A DNA stretch of 64,000 nt from Rhodoplanes sp963712435 (GTDB taxonomy: Bacteria; Pseudomonadota; Alphaproteobacteria; Rhizobiales; Xanthobacteraceae). The translations under genes were made by a program, and so were the position numbers. Under the pieces are notes generated by a model. The model searched no databases, was not told the origin of the DNA, and saw only the letters and a program-made list of their open reading frames with translations. Positions 47,416 to 58,335 of the stretch are shown here, in pieces. The first letter of the stretch is position 1, and every line of letters begins with the position of its first letter. The stretch lies in the NCBI GenBank assembly GCA_963712435.1, contig CAVQIB010000005.1, forward strand, positions 186,001-250,000, given 5' to 3'.

Positions 47416-47703
47416 TCCCCATCTGTCGCGGCCGGAGCCAGCATGAACACGTGTAGTGTCGCTCCCATGAATAAAGAATGCGGCGCGGTCGCGAAACGCC
47501 TGGGACTGCGCGGCTGAACATCTTTCCGTTCATGGATTGTTCATCGACGAACGCCGGGTGAGCGCAGTTCCCGCTCTTGCTGGGCGGCCGCTACGCCGCT
47601 ATACGCTGTGTTGCCGTGTGCGGTCGCAATTTTCAATGACGGAGCGGTCCCGCTTCGTACAAAAGGCCTCGCACGACCGTGGCGTTATTGGGGGGAATCG
47701 GTC

Positions 47704-48126
47704 ATGGGCGTCGAACGCACTTTTTCTATCATCAAGCCGGATGCGACCGCGCGGAACCTGACGGGTGCGATCAACGCGCTCATCGAGGCGGCCGGTCTGC
47801 GCATCGTCGGCCAGAAGCGGGTCCGTATCACGCGCGATCAGGCCGAGACCTTTTATGGCGTGCATCGCGCGCGCCCCTTCTTCGGCGAGCTCGTCGATTT
47901 CATGACGTCCGGCCCGGTGGTCGTCCAGGTGCTGGAAGGCGAGAACGCCATCGCCCGCTATCGCGACGTGATGGGCGCGACCGACCCGGCCAAGGCGGCG
48001 GAGGGCACGATCCGCAAGCGCTATGCGCAATCGATCGGCGAGAATTCGGTGCACGGCTCCGACGCGCCGGAAACCGCGGTCCAGGAAATCGCACAGTTTT
48101 TCTCGGGCAACGAAATCGTCGGCTGA
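47704..48126 (+). CDS. ndk: Nucleoside diphosphate kinase
   Basis: 140 residues and intact. Transfers the gamma phosphate of ATP to other nucleoside diphosphates through a phosphohistidine. Signature ERTFSIIKPDATARNLTGAI, FYGVHRARPFFGELVDFMTS, GATDPAKAAEGTIRKRYAQS and the active-site segment NSVHGSDAPETAVQEIAQFF with the catalytic His. ATG 47704 is chosen because MGVERTF is the usual start; upstream in-frame codons do not match the family. Confidence 0.95.
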   Translation: MGVERTFSIIKPDATARNLTGAINALIEAAGLRIVGQKRVRITRDQAETFYGVHRARPFFGELVDFMTSGPVVVQVLEGENAIARYRDVMGATDPAKAAEGTIRKRYAQSIGENSVHGSDAPETAVQEIAQFFSGNEIVG

Positions 48127-48266
48127 CCCGCCGGCGGGCGCCATTCGCGCCTGCCCGGGGTCCGTACTCCCCGGTAGGGCTATTCACGTTCGGCTGTGAC
48201 ATAATGAGCTTACAGATCTAGCGGCGTAGGCAGGTTTCGGGTGCGACCGCGAGCGAGGCGAACGCA

Positions 48267-49043
48267 ATGAGTTTAGCAGCGGACTGCCAGAATCTGCCCT
48301 GGGGCGCCCTGTTTCAGTGCGAATTGGGCCAGATGGCCCATCCCGCATTCTGGGTCGCCGTCGGCAAGATCATCTGGATCAACATTCTCTTGTCCGGAGA
48401 CAACGCCGTCGTGATCGCGATGGCGTGCCGCGGGCTGCCGCCGAAACAGCGCTTCTGGGGCATGATCCTGGGCGCCGGAGTGGCCGTCGGACTGCGCATC
48501 ATTTTCACGATCGTCATCGCGTCCTTGATGCTCGTGCCTTACCTCAAGCTGGTGGGCGGGCTGGCGCTGTTCTATATCGCCGTCAAGCTGCTGGTTCCCG
48601 AGGACAAGGACGGCGACGAGATCGAGGCGGTCGAGCATTTGTGGCGGGCGGTTCGCATCGTCGCCATCGCCGACGTCGTCATGAGCCTCGACAATGTCAT
48701 CGCGATCGCCGCGGCGGCGCAGGGCAACTACCTGCTTCTCATCTTCGGCCTCGCCGTCAGCATGCCGCTGATCATCGCGGGCGCCGCCCTCGTCATGGGC
48801 CTGCTCGATCGTTTCCCTATTCTAATCTGGGCGGGCGCCGCGCTGCTCGGCTGGATCACGGGCGAGGTGATCGCCACGGATCCCGCAATCGAGCCGCTTA
48901 TCGTCGCGGGCCTGGGCGCGGAAACCGCGCATATGGTCGAGCTTGCCGCCGCAGGAGTTTGCGCCGTGCTGGTCCTTCTCGTCGGCGGGCTGTGGCGGCG
49001 CTCGAAAATACGCGCCGCACAGGCGCACGCGCATCCCGCCTAG
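48267..49043 (+). CDS. TerC family integral membrane protein
   Basis: 258 residues, seven membrane helices. TerC hallmarks: WINILLSGDNAVVIAMACRG and IADVVMSLDNVIAIAAAAQG, the two GDN/LDN repeats with membrane Asp residues; KLVGGLALFYIAVKLLVPED lies between. Members such as YkoY and Alx export manganese or act in metal and tellurite resistance. The short N-terminus and last helix (VELAAAGVCAVLVLLVGGLW) are normal. I looked for an Mn2+-sensing leader and did not see one. The gene is convergent with the P-type ATPase. Confidence 0.9.
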   Translation: MSLAADCQNLPWGALFQCELGQMAHPAFWVAVGKIIWINILLSGDNAVVIAMACRGLPPKQRFWGMILGAGVAVGLRIIFTIVIASLMLVPYLKLVGGLALFYIAVKLLVPEDKDGDEIEAVEHLWRAVRIVAIADVVMSLDNVIAIAAAAQGNYLLLIFGLAVSMPLIIAGAALVMGLLDRFPILIWAGAALLGWITGEVIATDPAIEPLIVAGLGAETAHMVELAAAGVCAVLVLLVGGLWRRSKIRAAQAHAHPA

Positions 49044-49078
49044 CCAAGCAACGCCGCGCGGCGGAGCGGCGCAAGCGG

Positions 49079-52002
49079 TCAATCGCTGGCCGCCCGCTGC
49101 TCGACCGCGCTGCTGCGGCGCTCGACGCGCAATGCGAATTTTCCGGTCTCCAACACCGCGAGCAGGGTGGCGCCAACGCCCGTCGCGATCAGCCAGTCGC
49201 GCACGACAGCGGCACGGTGTGGAACGCCGCCTGCAGGACCGGCACGTAGATCACCAGCAACGTGCGCCAGCGAGCGACAGCAGCAACCGCGCCGAGCAGC
49301 CACTTGTTGTCGAAGAAGCCGCTGAACGCGCTGCGCCAGGTCGAGCGGCAGTTGTACACGTTGAAGAGCTGGAACATCATCAGCGTGGTGAACGCCATGG
49401 TGCGCGCGTAGGCCTCGTCGGCCGCGTTCGGGCCGGTGCCCGGTCGCGAACAGCGTGAACAGGCCGCCCGGATAGTAGGCGTCGAGCACGGCGAGCGTGC
49501 CGACCATCATCACCAGGCCGACGCCGCCGATGCGCATCCAGTCCTCGGTCGCGAGCACGCCGGTGCCGCGCGCTGCGCGGCTCGCCGCTCCATGACGTCG
49601 GGGTCCTTCGGGATCGACGCCGAGCGCGAGCGCGGGCGGCCCGTCGGTGATCAGGTTGATCCAGAGCAGCTGGGCGGCGAGCAGCGGCAGGAACAGCCCG
49701 GGCTCGGCCGAGATGAGGCCGAGCATGCCGGCGAACATCACGCCCGCGAACATCGTCAGCAGTTCGCCGGCGTTCGACGACAGCAGGTAGATCAGGTACT
49801 TGCGGATGTTGTCGTAGATGCCGCGGCCTTCCTCGATCGCCTTCACGATGCTGGCGAAGTTGTCGTCGGTCAGCACCATGTCGGCGGCTTCCTTGGAGAC
49901 GTCGGTGCCGGTGATGCCCATGGCGACGCCGATATTGGCGGTCTTGAGCGCGGGCGCGTCGTTGATGCCGTCGCCGGTCATCGCGACGATGTGGCCCTTG
50001 CGCTGCAGCGCCTCGACGATGCGCAGCTTGTGCTCGGGATCGACGCGGGCGAACACGCGCACGTCCTCGACGATGGCGTCGAGCGCGGCGTCGTCCATGG
50101 TGCGCAGCTCGGTGCCGGTGACGAGTCCGCGCGCCCGGCTCGAAGATGTCGAGCTCGCGGGCGATCGCCTCGGCGGTCGCCGGATGGTCGCCGGTGATCA
50201 TCACCGTGCGGATATGCGCGCGCTTGGCGACGGCGACGGCGTCCTTCGCCTCCGGTCGCGCGGCGGATCGATCATGCCGACGAAGCCGAGCAGCACGAGA
50301 TCGTCCTCGATGCTCTCCGGCAGCTCGATGTCTGGTCGGCCGGCGGCTGCGCCTGCGGATCGATGCCGAGCGCGGCGGCCGGCACGGTGCGCGTGGCGAT
50401 CGCCAGCGTGCGCAGCGCCTGGCGCGGCGAGCTCCTCGTTGCGCTGCAGCGAGGTCGGCGCGGCGCGCGTCGCTCGAGCGGCACGATCTTGCCGCCGTCC
50501 CAGAGATAGCGGCACTTCGCCAGCAGCATTTCCGGCGCGCCCTTGACGAAGACGCGCAGCTCGGCCGGCGTTGTCGCGGTCGACGATGGACGGTGGTGTG
50601 GCGCTTGCGCTCGGACGTGAACGGGATTTCGGCGATGCGCGGGAAGCGCGCGAGCTCGGCTTCGGCGATGCCGAACTTGCGCGCGGCGACGATCAGCGCG
50701 CCTTCGGTCGGGTCGCCCTGCACGCGCCAGCGGCCCTCGCTGTTGGCCAGCGTCGGCGTCGTTGGCGAGCGCCGCGGCGCGCAGCGTCTGCGCCGACGCG
50801 CGTCGCGCATGCGGCGAGCCGGCGGCCAGCGGCTCGCCGTCGACGGTGAACTCGCCCTCCGGGATGTAGCCGCTGCCGCCGACCTCGATCAGCGCGCTCG
50901 ACGGTGAGCGATCGCGCGCACCGTCATCTCGTTGCGCGTCAGCGTGCCGGTCTTGTCGGAGCAGATCACGGTCGCGGCGCCGAGCGTCTCGACCGCCGGC
51001 AGCTTGCGCACGATGGCGTTGGCCGCCGCCATGCGGCGCACGCCGAGGCTCAGCCCGACCGTCACGATCGCCGGCAGCGCCTCCGGGATCGCGGCGACCG
51101 CCAGCGCCACGGCGAACAGGAACAGGCCGAGCACGACGTTGAGGGTGATGACCGTGGCTGCTGAGCAGGCCGGTCGCGAACACGACGGCGCAGATGCCGA
51201 GCATGATGACGCTCAGCCGCTTGCCGGTGCGGTCGAGTTCCTGCTGCAGCGGCGTCGGCTCCTTCTCGGCGGCCTCGAGCAGGCCGGCGATGCGGCCGAC
51301 CTCGGTCTCCATGCCGGTCGCGACGACGACCGCGCGGCCGCGGCCGTAGGTGGCGACCGTGCCGGAATACAGCATGTTGCGGCGGTCGCCGAGGCCGACG
51401 TCGCCGTCGATCGGCCTGGCATCCTTCGCCACCGGCATGCTTTCGCCGGTCAGCGGCGCTTCGTCGGTCTGCAGATTGGCGACTTCGATGAGGCGGGCGT
51501 CGGCCGGGATCTTGTCGCCGGCCTCGACCAGCACGATGTCGCCGGGGACGATGTCGTGGGTGGCGATGCGCTGGCGCTCGCCGTCGCGGATCACGGTCGC
51601 TTCGGGCGCGGCGAGCGCCATCAGCGCGCGCACCGACTTCTCGGCGCGCGCTTCCTGGACGAAGCCGAGCATCGCGTTGAGGACGACGATCGCCAGGATG
51701 ACGATCGCCTCGTAGGGCAGCGCGGTCTCGCGCGGGTCCTGCAGCAGCCATTCGACCATCGAGATGACGATGGCGACCAGCAGGATGATGACCAGGAAGT
51801 TCTCGAACTGCTCGAGCAGGCGCCTCCACCACGGCGTTTCGGGCGCGCTCTTCAGCTGGTTCGGGCCGTATTCAGTAAGTCGCCGTTCCACCTCGGCGCG
51901 GCTCAGTCCGTGTGCAGCGTCGGAACCGAGATCGGAAAGGACGGCGTCCGCGCTGCTGCGATAGGGCGCGATCATCGAAATTCGTTCGTGCATCCGCATC
52001 AC
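49079..52002 (-). CDS. Cation-transporting P-type ATPase, Ca2+-type (many frameshifts)
   Basis: P2-type (Ca2+/Mn2+ or related) pump. N-terminus: LGSDAAHGLSRAEVERRLTE, YGPNQLKSAPETPWWRRLLE (cation ATPase N domain). Actuator: DEAPLTGESMPVAKDARPID with TGES. Membrane and phosphorylation segments in another frame: IPEALPAIVTVGLSLGVRRM and VICSDKTGTLTRNEMTVRAI with DKTGT. C-terminal part: VRVFARVDPEHKLRIVEALQ, IVAMTGDGINDAPALKTANI and YLIYLLSSNAGELLTMFAGV. The last segment in the first frame is ALRVERRSSAVEQRAASD. I count at least ten frame changes between about 51160 and 49200. Every core motif is preserved, so I cannot tell a sequencing problem from decay. Expected full length is about 900 residues. 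Confidence 0.85.
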
Positions 52003-52382
52003 CTTGGAGTGGCGAGTTGGCGCCGATGATTTCTAACCCGAGCAGATGTAATCCGCTCCACATCGCAGCGCAGCGACAGAGACTATTCTCGCGGCGCGCG
52101 GTGTAAACGCCGTCTGACGGTTGGACAACCAAGCGCACGCATGTTGCGTCGCGAGCGCCGCCCGCAATTCGCGGCGATCCTGGGAAAACGGTCTCGTGCG
52201 TCTTGCGTCGGCGCAAGTCTCGCGTTAATTACAGCGCAGCAATCGGATTTTGGCCGCTCCGGCCCGCTTAGCGTTTTACACGCGATCGCTTCGGATCTTC
52301 CCCAAAACCCGGCTTGTCGCGCCATTGCAGGCGACTGCAATTGTCGCTCACCTTCGACAGACTGAGCTACAGGAGGCCGACG
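52003..52382. other. Divergent intergenic region, leader of the cold-shock gene
   Basis: No recognisable gene. The right part is the probable long 5' leader of the cold-shock gene, ending in ACAGGAGGCCGACG before ATG 52383. The left part should hold the ATPase promoter. Confidence 0.5.
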
Positions 52383-52586
52383 ATGCAAAAAGGCACCGTC
52401 AAATGGTTTAACCCCACCAAGGGCTATGGGTTCATCCGACCGTCGACCGGCGAGAAGGACGTGTTCGTCCACATCTCCGCAGTCGAGCGCGCCGGTCTCA
52501 GCACCCTGAATGAAGGTCAGGTGGTCGAGTACGAACTCGTCACCAACCGCGGCAAAACATCCGCGGAGAACCTCAAGGTCGCATAA
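52383..52586 (+). CDS. cspA: Cold-shock domain protein
   Basis: 67 residues, a single OB-fold RNA chaperone. MQKGTVKWFNPTKGYGFIRP contains RNP1-like KGYGFI, and GEKDVFVHISAVERAGLSTL contains RNP2-like VFVHI. It binds single-stranded nucleic acid and unwinds mRNA structure at low temperature. AGGAGG lies eight bases upstream of ATG 52383. A strong terminator follows. Confidence 0.95.
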   Translation: MQKGTVKWFNPTKGYGFIRPSTGEKDVFVHISAVERAGLSTLNEGQVVEYELVTNRGKTSAENLKVA

Positions 52587-52631
52587 AAGCGACGAGCCGG
52601 TCATCCCGGCTTTGCGGGTGCTTGCCCGTAG

Positions 52632-52658
52632 CCCCCGGTTCCGGCCGGGGGTTTTTTG
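52632..52658 (+). terminator. Rho-independent terminator after cspA
   Basis: CCCCCGGTTCCGGCCGGGGG followed by TTTTTT. A stable GC stem with a T-tract, 46 bases after the cold-shock stop. The rest of the interval to 52900 shows no gene. Confidence 0.93.
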
Positions 52659-52900
52659 TTGTCTTCACGCGCGCGACACCCAGCCGGCTCTCTCCCAGTC
52701 ATCCGGATAACAGCGCGCGTGCATGCGGCCAACATGGCGGCGGAGTTTGCCCGCCGTTCGGCGGCCCGTGCGCAGCGGCGCATCGAAGCGCGCGCACGAC
52801 AAGACCTGCCCCGTCCGCAAGCACAGTGATTGGGCTCATCCGCAGGACGGTCCGCACCGCTTTGCGCGCGCGGCGTTCCGACGAAAAGAATGCGCCGGCG

Positions 52901-53555
52901 TCAATCGGACGGGGAAATCAGCATGTCGGGGCGATCGCTCGCGCCGGCGACCTTGCAGCGTCCGTCGACCACCGCAAGCCGGCCCTCGGCGAGCCAGCGC
53001 AAGGCAAGCGGATAGATGCGGTGCTCGGCTGCGAGCACGCGCGCGCCCAGCGTGTCGGGCGTGTCGTCGTCGCGCACCGGAACCGCCGCCTGGACGATGA
53101 TCGGGCCGGAATCCATCTCCGGAATGACGAAGTGGACGGAGGCGCCATGCAGCTTCACGCCGGCGGCGAGCGCGCGCGCATGCGTGTCGAGACCCTTGAA
53201 GGCGGGCAGCAGGGCAGGGTGGATGTTGATCAGCCGGCCCTGCCAGCGCGACACGAACCACGGGGTGAACAGCCGCATGAAACCGGCGAGGCAGATCAGG
53301 TCGATCCGCTGCGCCGACAGTTCGGCGTCGAGCGCCTGCTCGAACGCCGTGCGGTCCTTGCCGAACGTCGTGTGGTCGATGACCGCGCGTCGCGATCCCC
53401 GCAGCCTGCGCCCGCGCGAGCCCGGCGGCGTCCGCACGATTGGAGACGACGAGCGCGATCTCGGCCGGATAGGCGGGATCCGCCGCCGCGGAAATGAGCG
53501 CCGCCATGTTCGAGCCGCGGCCGGAAATCAGGATGGCGACGCGCTTGCGCTGCAT
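52901..53555 (-). CDS. purN: Phosphoribosylglycinamide formyltransferase (one frameshift)
   Basis: Third step of purine synthesis: formylates glycinamide ribonucleotide with 10-formyl-tetrahydrofolate. Starts MQRKRVAILISGRGSNMAAL at 53555. A second frame continues AVIDHTTFGKDRTAFEQALD, LAGFMRLFTPWFVSRWQGRL, INIHPALLPAFKGLDTHARA (catalytic His) and SVHFVIPEMDSGPIIVQAAV (catalytic Asp). The break near 53400, around ATCGCGACGCGCGG, fits one extra base. About 215 residues, normal. In the sequence given it reads on without a stop from purM, discussed as a finding. Confidence 0.92.
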
Positions 53556-54644
53556 GGTCCCCTCGCAGGCCCACGTCCCGAGGGTGAGCCGCCCGGCATA
53601 GGCGACGCGGGCGCCGGCCGCCTCGACCACCGCGCCGAGCGGCACGACGCTGTGGCCGGCCTGTGCGAACGCGGATTCGACCGCGCCGGCGCGGTCGGGG
53701 GCGGTGATCGCCACCATGCCGACGCCGCAGTTGAACGTGCGCAGCATTTCCGTCTCGGCGATTCCGCCGGCCCAGGCGAGCCACTGGAACACCGGAAGGA
53801 CCGGCACGCAGGCAAGGTCGATCCGCACGCCGAGACCTGGCGGCAAGACGCGCGGAATGTTGTCGGTCAATCCGCCGCCGGTGATGTGGGCGAGCGCTTT
53901 CACCGCTCCGGTCCCGCGGATCGCGGCGAGGCAGGCCGGCACATAAATCAGGGTCGGCGTGAGGAACGCCTGGCCAAGCGAGAGTGCGGGCTCGAAGGGC
54001 GCGGGCTCGTCCCAGCGCAGGCCTTGTTGCTCCACCACCCGGCGGACCAGCGAAAAGCCGTTGGAATGGACGCCCGCGGACACGATCCCGAGCACCGCGT
54101 CGCCCGGAGCGATGTCGCCACGGGGCAACAGCATGTCGCGCTCCGCAGCCCCGACGGCGAAGCCGGCGAGATCGTAGTCGCCTGGCGCGTAGAGGCCGGG
54201 CATCTCCGCGGTCTCCCCGCCAATGAGCGCGCAATTGGCCTGGCGGCAGCCCGCCGCCACGCCCGCGACGACGCTTGCGCCGACCTTGGGATCGAGCTTG
54301 CCGCAGGCAAAATAATCGAGGAAGAACAAAGGCTCAGCGCCTTGAACGACGAGGTCGTTCACCGACATTGCGACGAGGTCGATGCCGATCGTGTCGTGCC
54401 GACCGGTCTCGATGGCGATCTTGAGCTTGGTGCCGACGCCGTCGGTGGCGGCGACCAGGACCGGGTCCTTGAAGCCCGCCCGCGCGAGATCGAACAGGCC
54501 GCCGAACCCGCCGATCTCCCCATTCGCCCCCGGCCGCGCGGTTCCGCGCACCAGCGGCTTGATCAGGTCGACCATCCTGGCGCCGGCGTCGATGTCGACA
54601 CCGGCGTCGGCGTAACTCAGGCCCGCTCGGATTGTTTCGCGCAT
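53556..54644 (-). CDS. purM: Phosphoribosylformylglycinamidine cyclo-ligase
   Basis: Fifth step of purine synthesis: closes the imidazole ring of AIR using ATP. Motifs: GLSYADAGVDIDAGARMVDL, GGFGGLFDLARAGFKDPVLV, ATDGVGTKLKIAIETGRHDT, SVNDLVVQGAEPLFFLDYFA, ALIGGETAEMPGLYAPGDYD, and GLTDNIPRVLPPGLGVRIDL. Start ATG 54644 matches the family. The conserved protein ends near GRLTLGTWA at about 53567, after which the given sequence has no stop before purN. The gene is divergent from a CDP-alcohol transferase gene. Operon with purN. Confidence 0.95.
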
Positions 54645-54752
54645 GGTGGATGGCCCGGTTCGAACGGCGGAAAAGAAGCTAGCGCGAGACCCCTGATCGC
54701 AATATCAGAAGTGGTTCTTGTCTAGCGTGATGCGAGGTCGACTGATTGCAGT

Positions 54753-55322
54753 ATGAATACGCCAGGGCCAACCTTTAACCTTCCCAATCTTATCACGATC
54801 GGGCGGATCATGCTCGTTCCGGCGCTCGTCTGGGCGATAGCCGCCGGCGAGCCGAAGATCGCGTTCGGCCTGTTCCTCGCGGCCGGGCTGAGCGACGCCG
54901 TGGACGGCTTCCTCGCCAAACGGTTCGGCATGTCCACCGACTTCGGCGCCTTGCTCGATCCGCTGGCCGACAAGGCGCTCATCATTTCGGTGTTCGTCGG
55001 GCTGGGCATTACCGGGGCGATCCCGCTGTGGCTGGTCGTCATCGTGGTCTCCCGCGATATCCTGATCATCGGCGCCGTCATGCTGTCGCTGCTGCTCGGC
55101 AAGCCCGTCAAGGTGCGGCCGCTGCTCGTCTCCAAACTCAACACGGTGGTGCAGATCGTGTTCGCCTGTCTCGTCCTTGGCTCGCTCGCCTTCGGCTTCG
55201 ATGCGGGAATGCTGGAGAATGTCTTGATGCTTGCGGTCGCGACCCTCACCCTTGTGTCGATCGGCTTTTACACGCGCGAATGGATACGCCACATGAACGC
55301 GCAAGGGCACGAGCTCGGCTGA
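54753..55322 (+). CDS. CDP-alcohol phosphatidyltransferase family enzyme
   Basis: 189 residues, six membrane helices. Motif DGxxAKRFG: LSDAVDGFLAKRFGMSTDFG then ALLDPLADKALI fits D(x)2DG(x)2A[RK](x)8G(x)3D(x)3D. Transfers a phosphatidyl group from CDP-diacylglycerol to an alcohol such as glycerol-3-phosphate, in the PgsA-like group; the alcohol acceptor cannot be read from sequence. The stop shares its A with the start of hdaA (TGATG), so the two are coupled, an order common in Rhizobiales. Confidence 0.9.
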   Translation: MNTPGPTFNLPNLITIGRIMLVPALVWAIAAGEPKIAFGLFLAAGLSDAVDGFLAKRFGMSTDFGALLDPLADKALIISVFVGLGITGAIPLWLVVIVVSRDILIIGAVMLSLLLGKPVKVRPLLVSKLNTVVQIVFACLVLGSLAFGFDAGMLENVLMLAVATLTLVSIGFYTREWIRHMNAQGHELG

Positions 55323-56021
55323 TGGGCGCGCGGGCGCGCGAGCCGGTGCAGCTGACGCTTGCTCTCGACCATCCCGAGAGTTCTGGCGCGCGACGATTTC
55401 GTGGCGGGGCCGACCAATGCGGCGGCGCTCGACATGGTCGAGCGCTGGCCCGATTGGCCGGCGCGAACGCTTGCGCTGGTCGGCCCGCGCGGCTCGGGCA
55501 AGAGCCATCTCGCCGCCATTTGGGCGGCGCGCGCCGGCGCGCGCATTGTCGCCGCGCGCATGCTCGACGGACCCTCGGTGCCGGCGGCCTTGGCGAGCGG
55601 CGCGGTGGTGATCGAGGATGCGGCCGAGGGGGTGGTGAACGAGCGCGCCTTGTTCCATCTCCTCAATATCGCCGGCGAGGAGCAAGGCCATGTGCTCCTG
55701 ACGGCGCAGAGCGCGCCCGCCGCCTGGACGCTGCGGCTCGCCGATCTCGCCTCGCGGCTGCGCGCCATCCCTGTGGTCACCGTCGCGCCGCCCGACGATG
55801 CGCTGTTCCGCACGGTCATGGTCAAGCTGTTCGCCGACCGTCAACTGACCGTGGACGAAGCCCTGCTCGTCTATCTCGAGCGGCGGGTCGAACGCTCGCT
55901 CATCGCCGCGCAAAGGATCGTCGCGGCGCTCGACGGCGAAGGGCTGCGCCAGCACCGTCCGGTCACGCGCGCGCTCGCCGCCGAATTTCTTGACGCCCAG
56001 GACGGCGTTTTCCGCGGCTAA
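55322..56021 (+). CDS. hdaA: HdaA-type DnaA-related regulator of replication (one frameshift)
   Basis: DnaA-like AAA+ protein that, with the sliding clamp, promotes hydrolysis of DnaA-ATP after initiation. The N-terminus holds VQLTLALDHPE, a clamp-binding QL-type motif. The rest includes FVAGPTNAAALDMVERW, TLALVGPRGSGKSHLAAIWA (Walker A), GAVVIEDAAEGVVNERALFH (Walker B, Asp in IED) and LRLADLASRLRAIPVVTVAP. It lacks the DnaA DNA-binding domain. The frame changes near 55383, where removing one T in GAGAGTTCTGGCG joins the parts. About 233 residues, normal. Coupled to the gene before it. Confidence 0.9.
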
Positions 56022-56124
56022 GGCGTTGTGCGCTTGTCGTAGTAGGCAGCGACGACTCGCGATAAGCTTGTCGCCGATCCAAAGGCTGGCCGACGGCCGA
56101 CGTGCTCCGGACCTCAAGGTAAAC

Positions 56125-58335
56125 ATGATGGCTGATCGAAAACTATCTGTTCTGTCTATGGAAACAGCAGAAGTGGCCCCGGTGGCGGCCGACCAGCCAT
56201 CGCCTCTCAAGGGGTCTCCGGAGCGGTTCTTCAACCGTGAGCTGTCCTGGCTGCAGTTCAACCGGAGAGTTCTGGAGGAAGCGGAGAACCCGAACCATCC
56301 GCTCCTCGAGCGGGTGCGGTTCCTGTCCATCTCCGCCAACAATCTCGACGAATTCTTCATGGTGCGGGTGGCCGGCTATATCGGTCAGGTCGACGCGGGC
56401 ATCACCACCAAGAGCCCGGACGGACTGACCCCGAAAGACCAATTGGCGCGCATCAACGAGGCGGTCGCCACGCTTGCGGTCGATCAGCAGCAGCGCTGGC
56501 GCGCGCTGAAGAAGGACTTGGCCGACGCCAGTATCGTGTTTGCCGAAGCGGACTCGCTCAAGAAAACCGATCGGCATTGGCTCGAGGACTATTTCCTGCA
56601 CCGGATCTTTCCGGTCCTGACGCCGCTCGCGATCGACCCGGCGCATCCGTTTCCCTTCATTCCGAATTTCAGCTTCTCGCTCGCTTTGCATCTGGCGCGC
56701 ACGCATGACGGACGACCGCTGAACGCCCTCATCCGCGTGCCGCCGAAGGTGGAGCGGTTCATTCGGCTGCCGGCGGAAGACGGCGGCGTCGTGCGCCTGA
56801 TCACGCTCGAACAGGTGATCGCCTTGTTCGTTCCTCGCCTGTTCCCCGGCTACTCGGTCAAAGGGCAGGGCGGCTTCCGCGTCCTGCGCGACTCCGAAGT
56901 CGAAATCGAGGAAGAGGCCGAGGACCTCGTGCGCCTGTACGAGACGGCGCTGAAACAGCGCCGGCGCGGCTCGGTCATCCGGCTCGAAGTCGATGCGGCG
57001 ATGCCGGCCGAACTGCGGCGCTTCGTTCAACGCGAACTCGCCGTCGCCGACGACGAGGTCTTCACGGTCGAGGGCGCGCTGGCGCTGGCCGAACTCGCGC
57101 AGCTGTCGTCGCTCAACCGGCTCGACCTCGAATGGAAGCCGTACAAGCCGCGCTTTCCCGAGCGCATCCGCGAGCAAGCCGGCGACTGCTTCGCGGCCAT
57201 CCGGCAGAAGGACCTGATCGTCCATCATCCTTACGAGTCGTTCGACGTCGTCGTGCAGTTCCTGCAGCAGGCGGCGCGCGACCCCGACGTGGTCGCGATC
57301 AAGCAGACGCTCTACCGCACCTCGAAGGACAGCCCGATCGTGCAAGACGCTCGCGGAGGCGGCCGAACTGGGCAAGTCGGTCACCGCGGTCGTCGAGCTG
57401 AAGGCGCGCTTCGACGAGGAAGCGAACATCCGCTGGGCGCGCGATCTGGAGCGGGCCGGCGCGCAGGTCGTGTACGGCTTCATCGAGTTGAAGACGCACG
57501 CCAAGCTGTCGCTCGTGGTGCGCCGGGAGGGCGGCTCGCCTCTATCCTATGTCCACACCGGCACGGGCAATTATCACCCGGTCACGGCGCGGGTTTACAC
57601 CGATCTGTCCTTCTTCACCGCCGATCCGGCCATTGCGCCGCGACGTCGCCCGCATCTTCAATTTCATCACCGGCTATGCGGAGCCCGCCGGGCTCGAGCG
57701 CATGGCCGCCTCGCCGCTCAATCTGCGCAAGCGCATCATGGATCACATCGCCCAGGAAATTTCCCATGCGCGCGCCGGCCGGCCGGCGGCGATCTGGATG
57801 AAGATGAACTCGCTGGTCGATCCCGGCATCGTCGATGCGCTGTACGAGGCCGTCGCAGGCGGGCGTTCCGGTCGACCTCGTGGTGCGCGGCATCTGTTGC
57901 CTGCGCCCGGGGGTGAGCGGCCTGTCCGAGAACATCCGGGTCAAGTCGATCGTCGGGCGGTTTCTCGAGCACAGCCGCATCTTCTGCTTCGGCGGCGGCC
58001 ACGGCCTGCCGCACCCGAAGGCGCATGTCTACATTTCGTCGGCCGACATGATGCCGCGCAATCTCGACCGCCGGGTCGAGGCGCTATGTCCGATCCTCAA
58101 TCCGACCGTGCATCAGCAGGTGCTCGATCAGATCATGATCGCCAATCTCAAGGACAACCAGCAGAGCTGGATGCTCTTGCCTGACGGAACATGGACGCGT
58201 ATCAAGGTCGCCGCGGGCGACGAGCCGTTCAATGCGCACAAATATTTCATGACCAATCCGAGCCTGTCCGGCCGCGGAAAATCGCTCAAGGAATCGTCGC
58301 CCCGCAGCCTCACGCGGCGGGGAGAACGTGCCTAG
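56125..58335 (+). CDS. ppk1: Polyphosphate kinase 1 (three frameshifts)
   Basis: Reversibly builds long-chain polyphosphate from ATP at the inner membrane. Domains in order: N helical domain (SPERFFNRELSWLQFNRRVL, LSISANNLDEFFMVRVAGYI), head domain (PFIPNFSFSLALHLAR, RLYETALKQRRRGSVIRLEV), then catalytic domains with IKQTLYRTSKDSPIV, VELKARFDEEANIRWARDLE, GFIELKTHAKLSLVVRREGG (autophosphorylated His of THAK) and PHPKAHVYISSADMMPRNLD (second His). Breaks near 57346, 57637 and 57857 each fit one extra base. Reconstructed length is about 735 residues, normal. Start is ATG 56125 or 56128. The stop overlaps the GTG start of ppx. Confidence 0.93.

Noticed and set aside
48127..48266. Possible Mn2+ (yybP-ykoY) riboswitch before the TerC gene
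   Set aside because: A CCGGGG...CCCCGG hairpin is present, but I could not find the conserved GTCAACATAC-like core or paired loops of that class.
49079..52002. Treating the broken P-type ATPase as several small genes
   Set aside because: Pieces are consecutive parts of one ATPase with motifs in the correct order; no piece has its own start signal.
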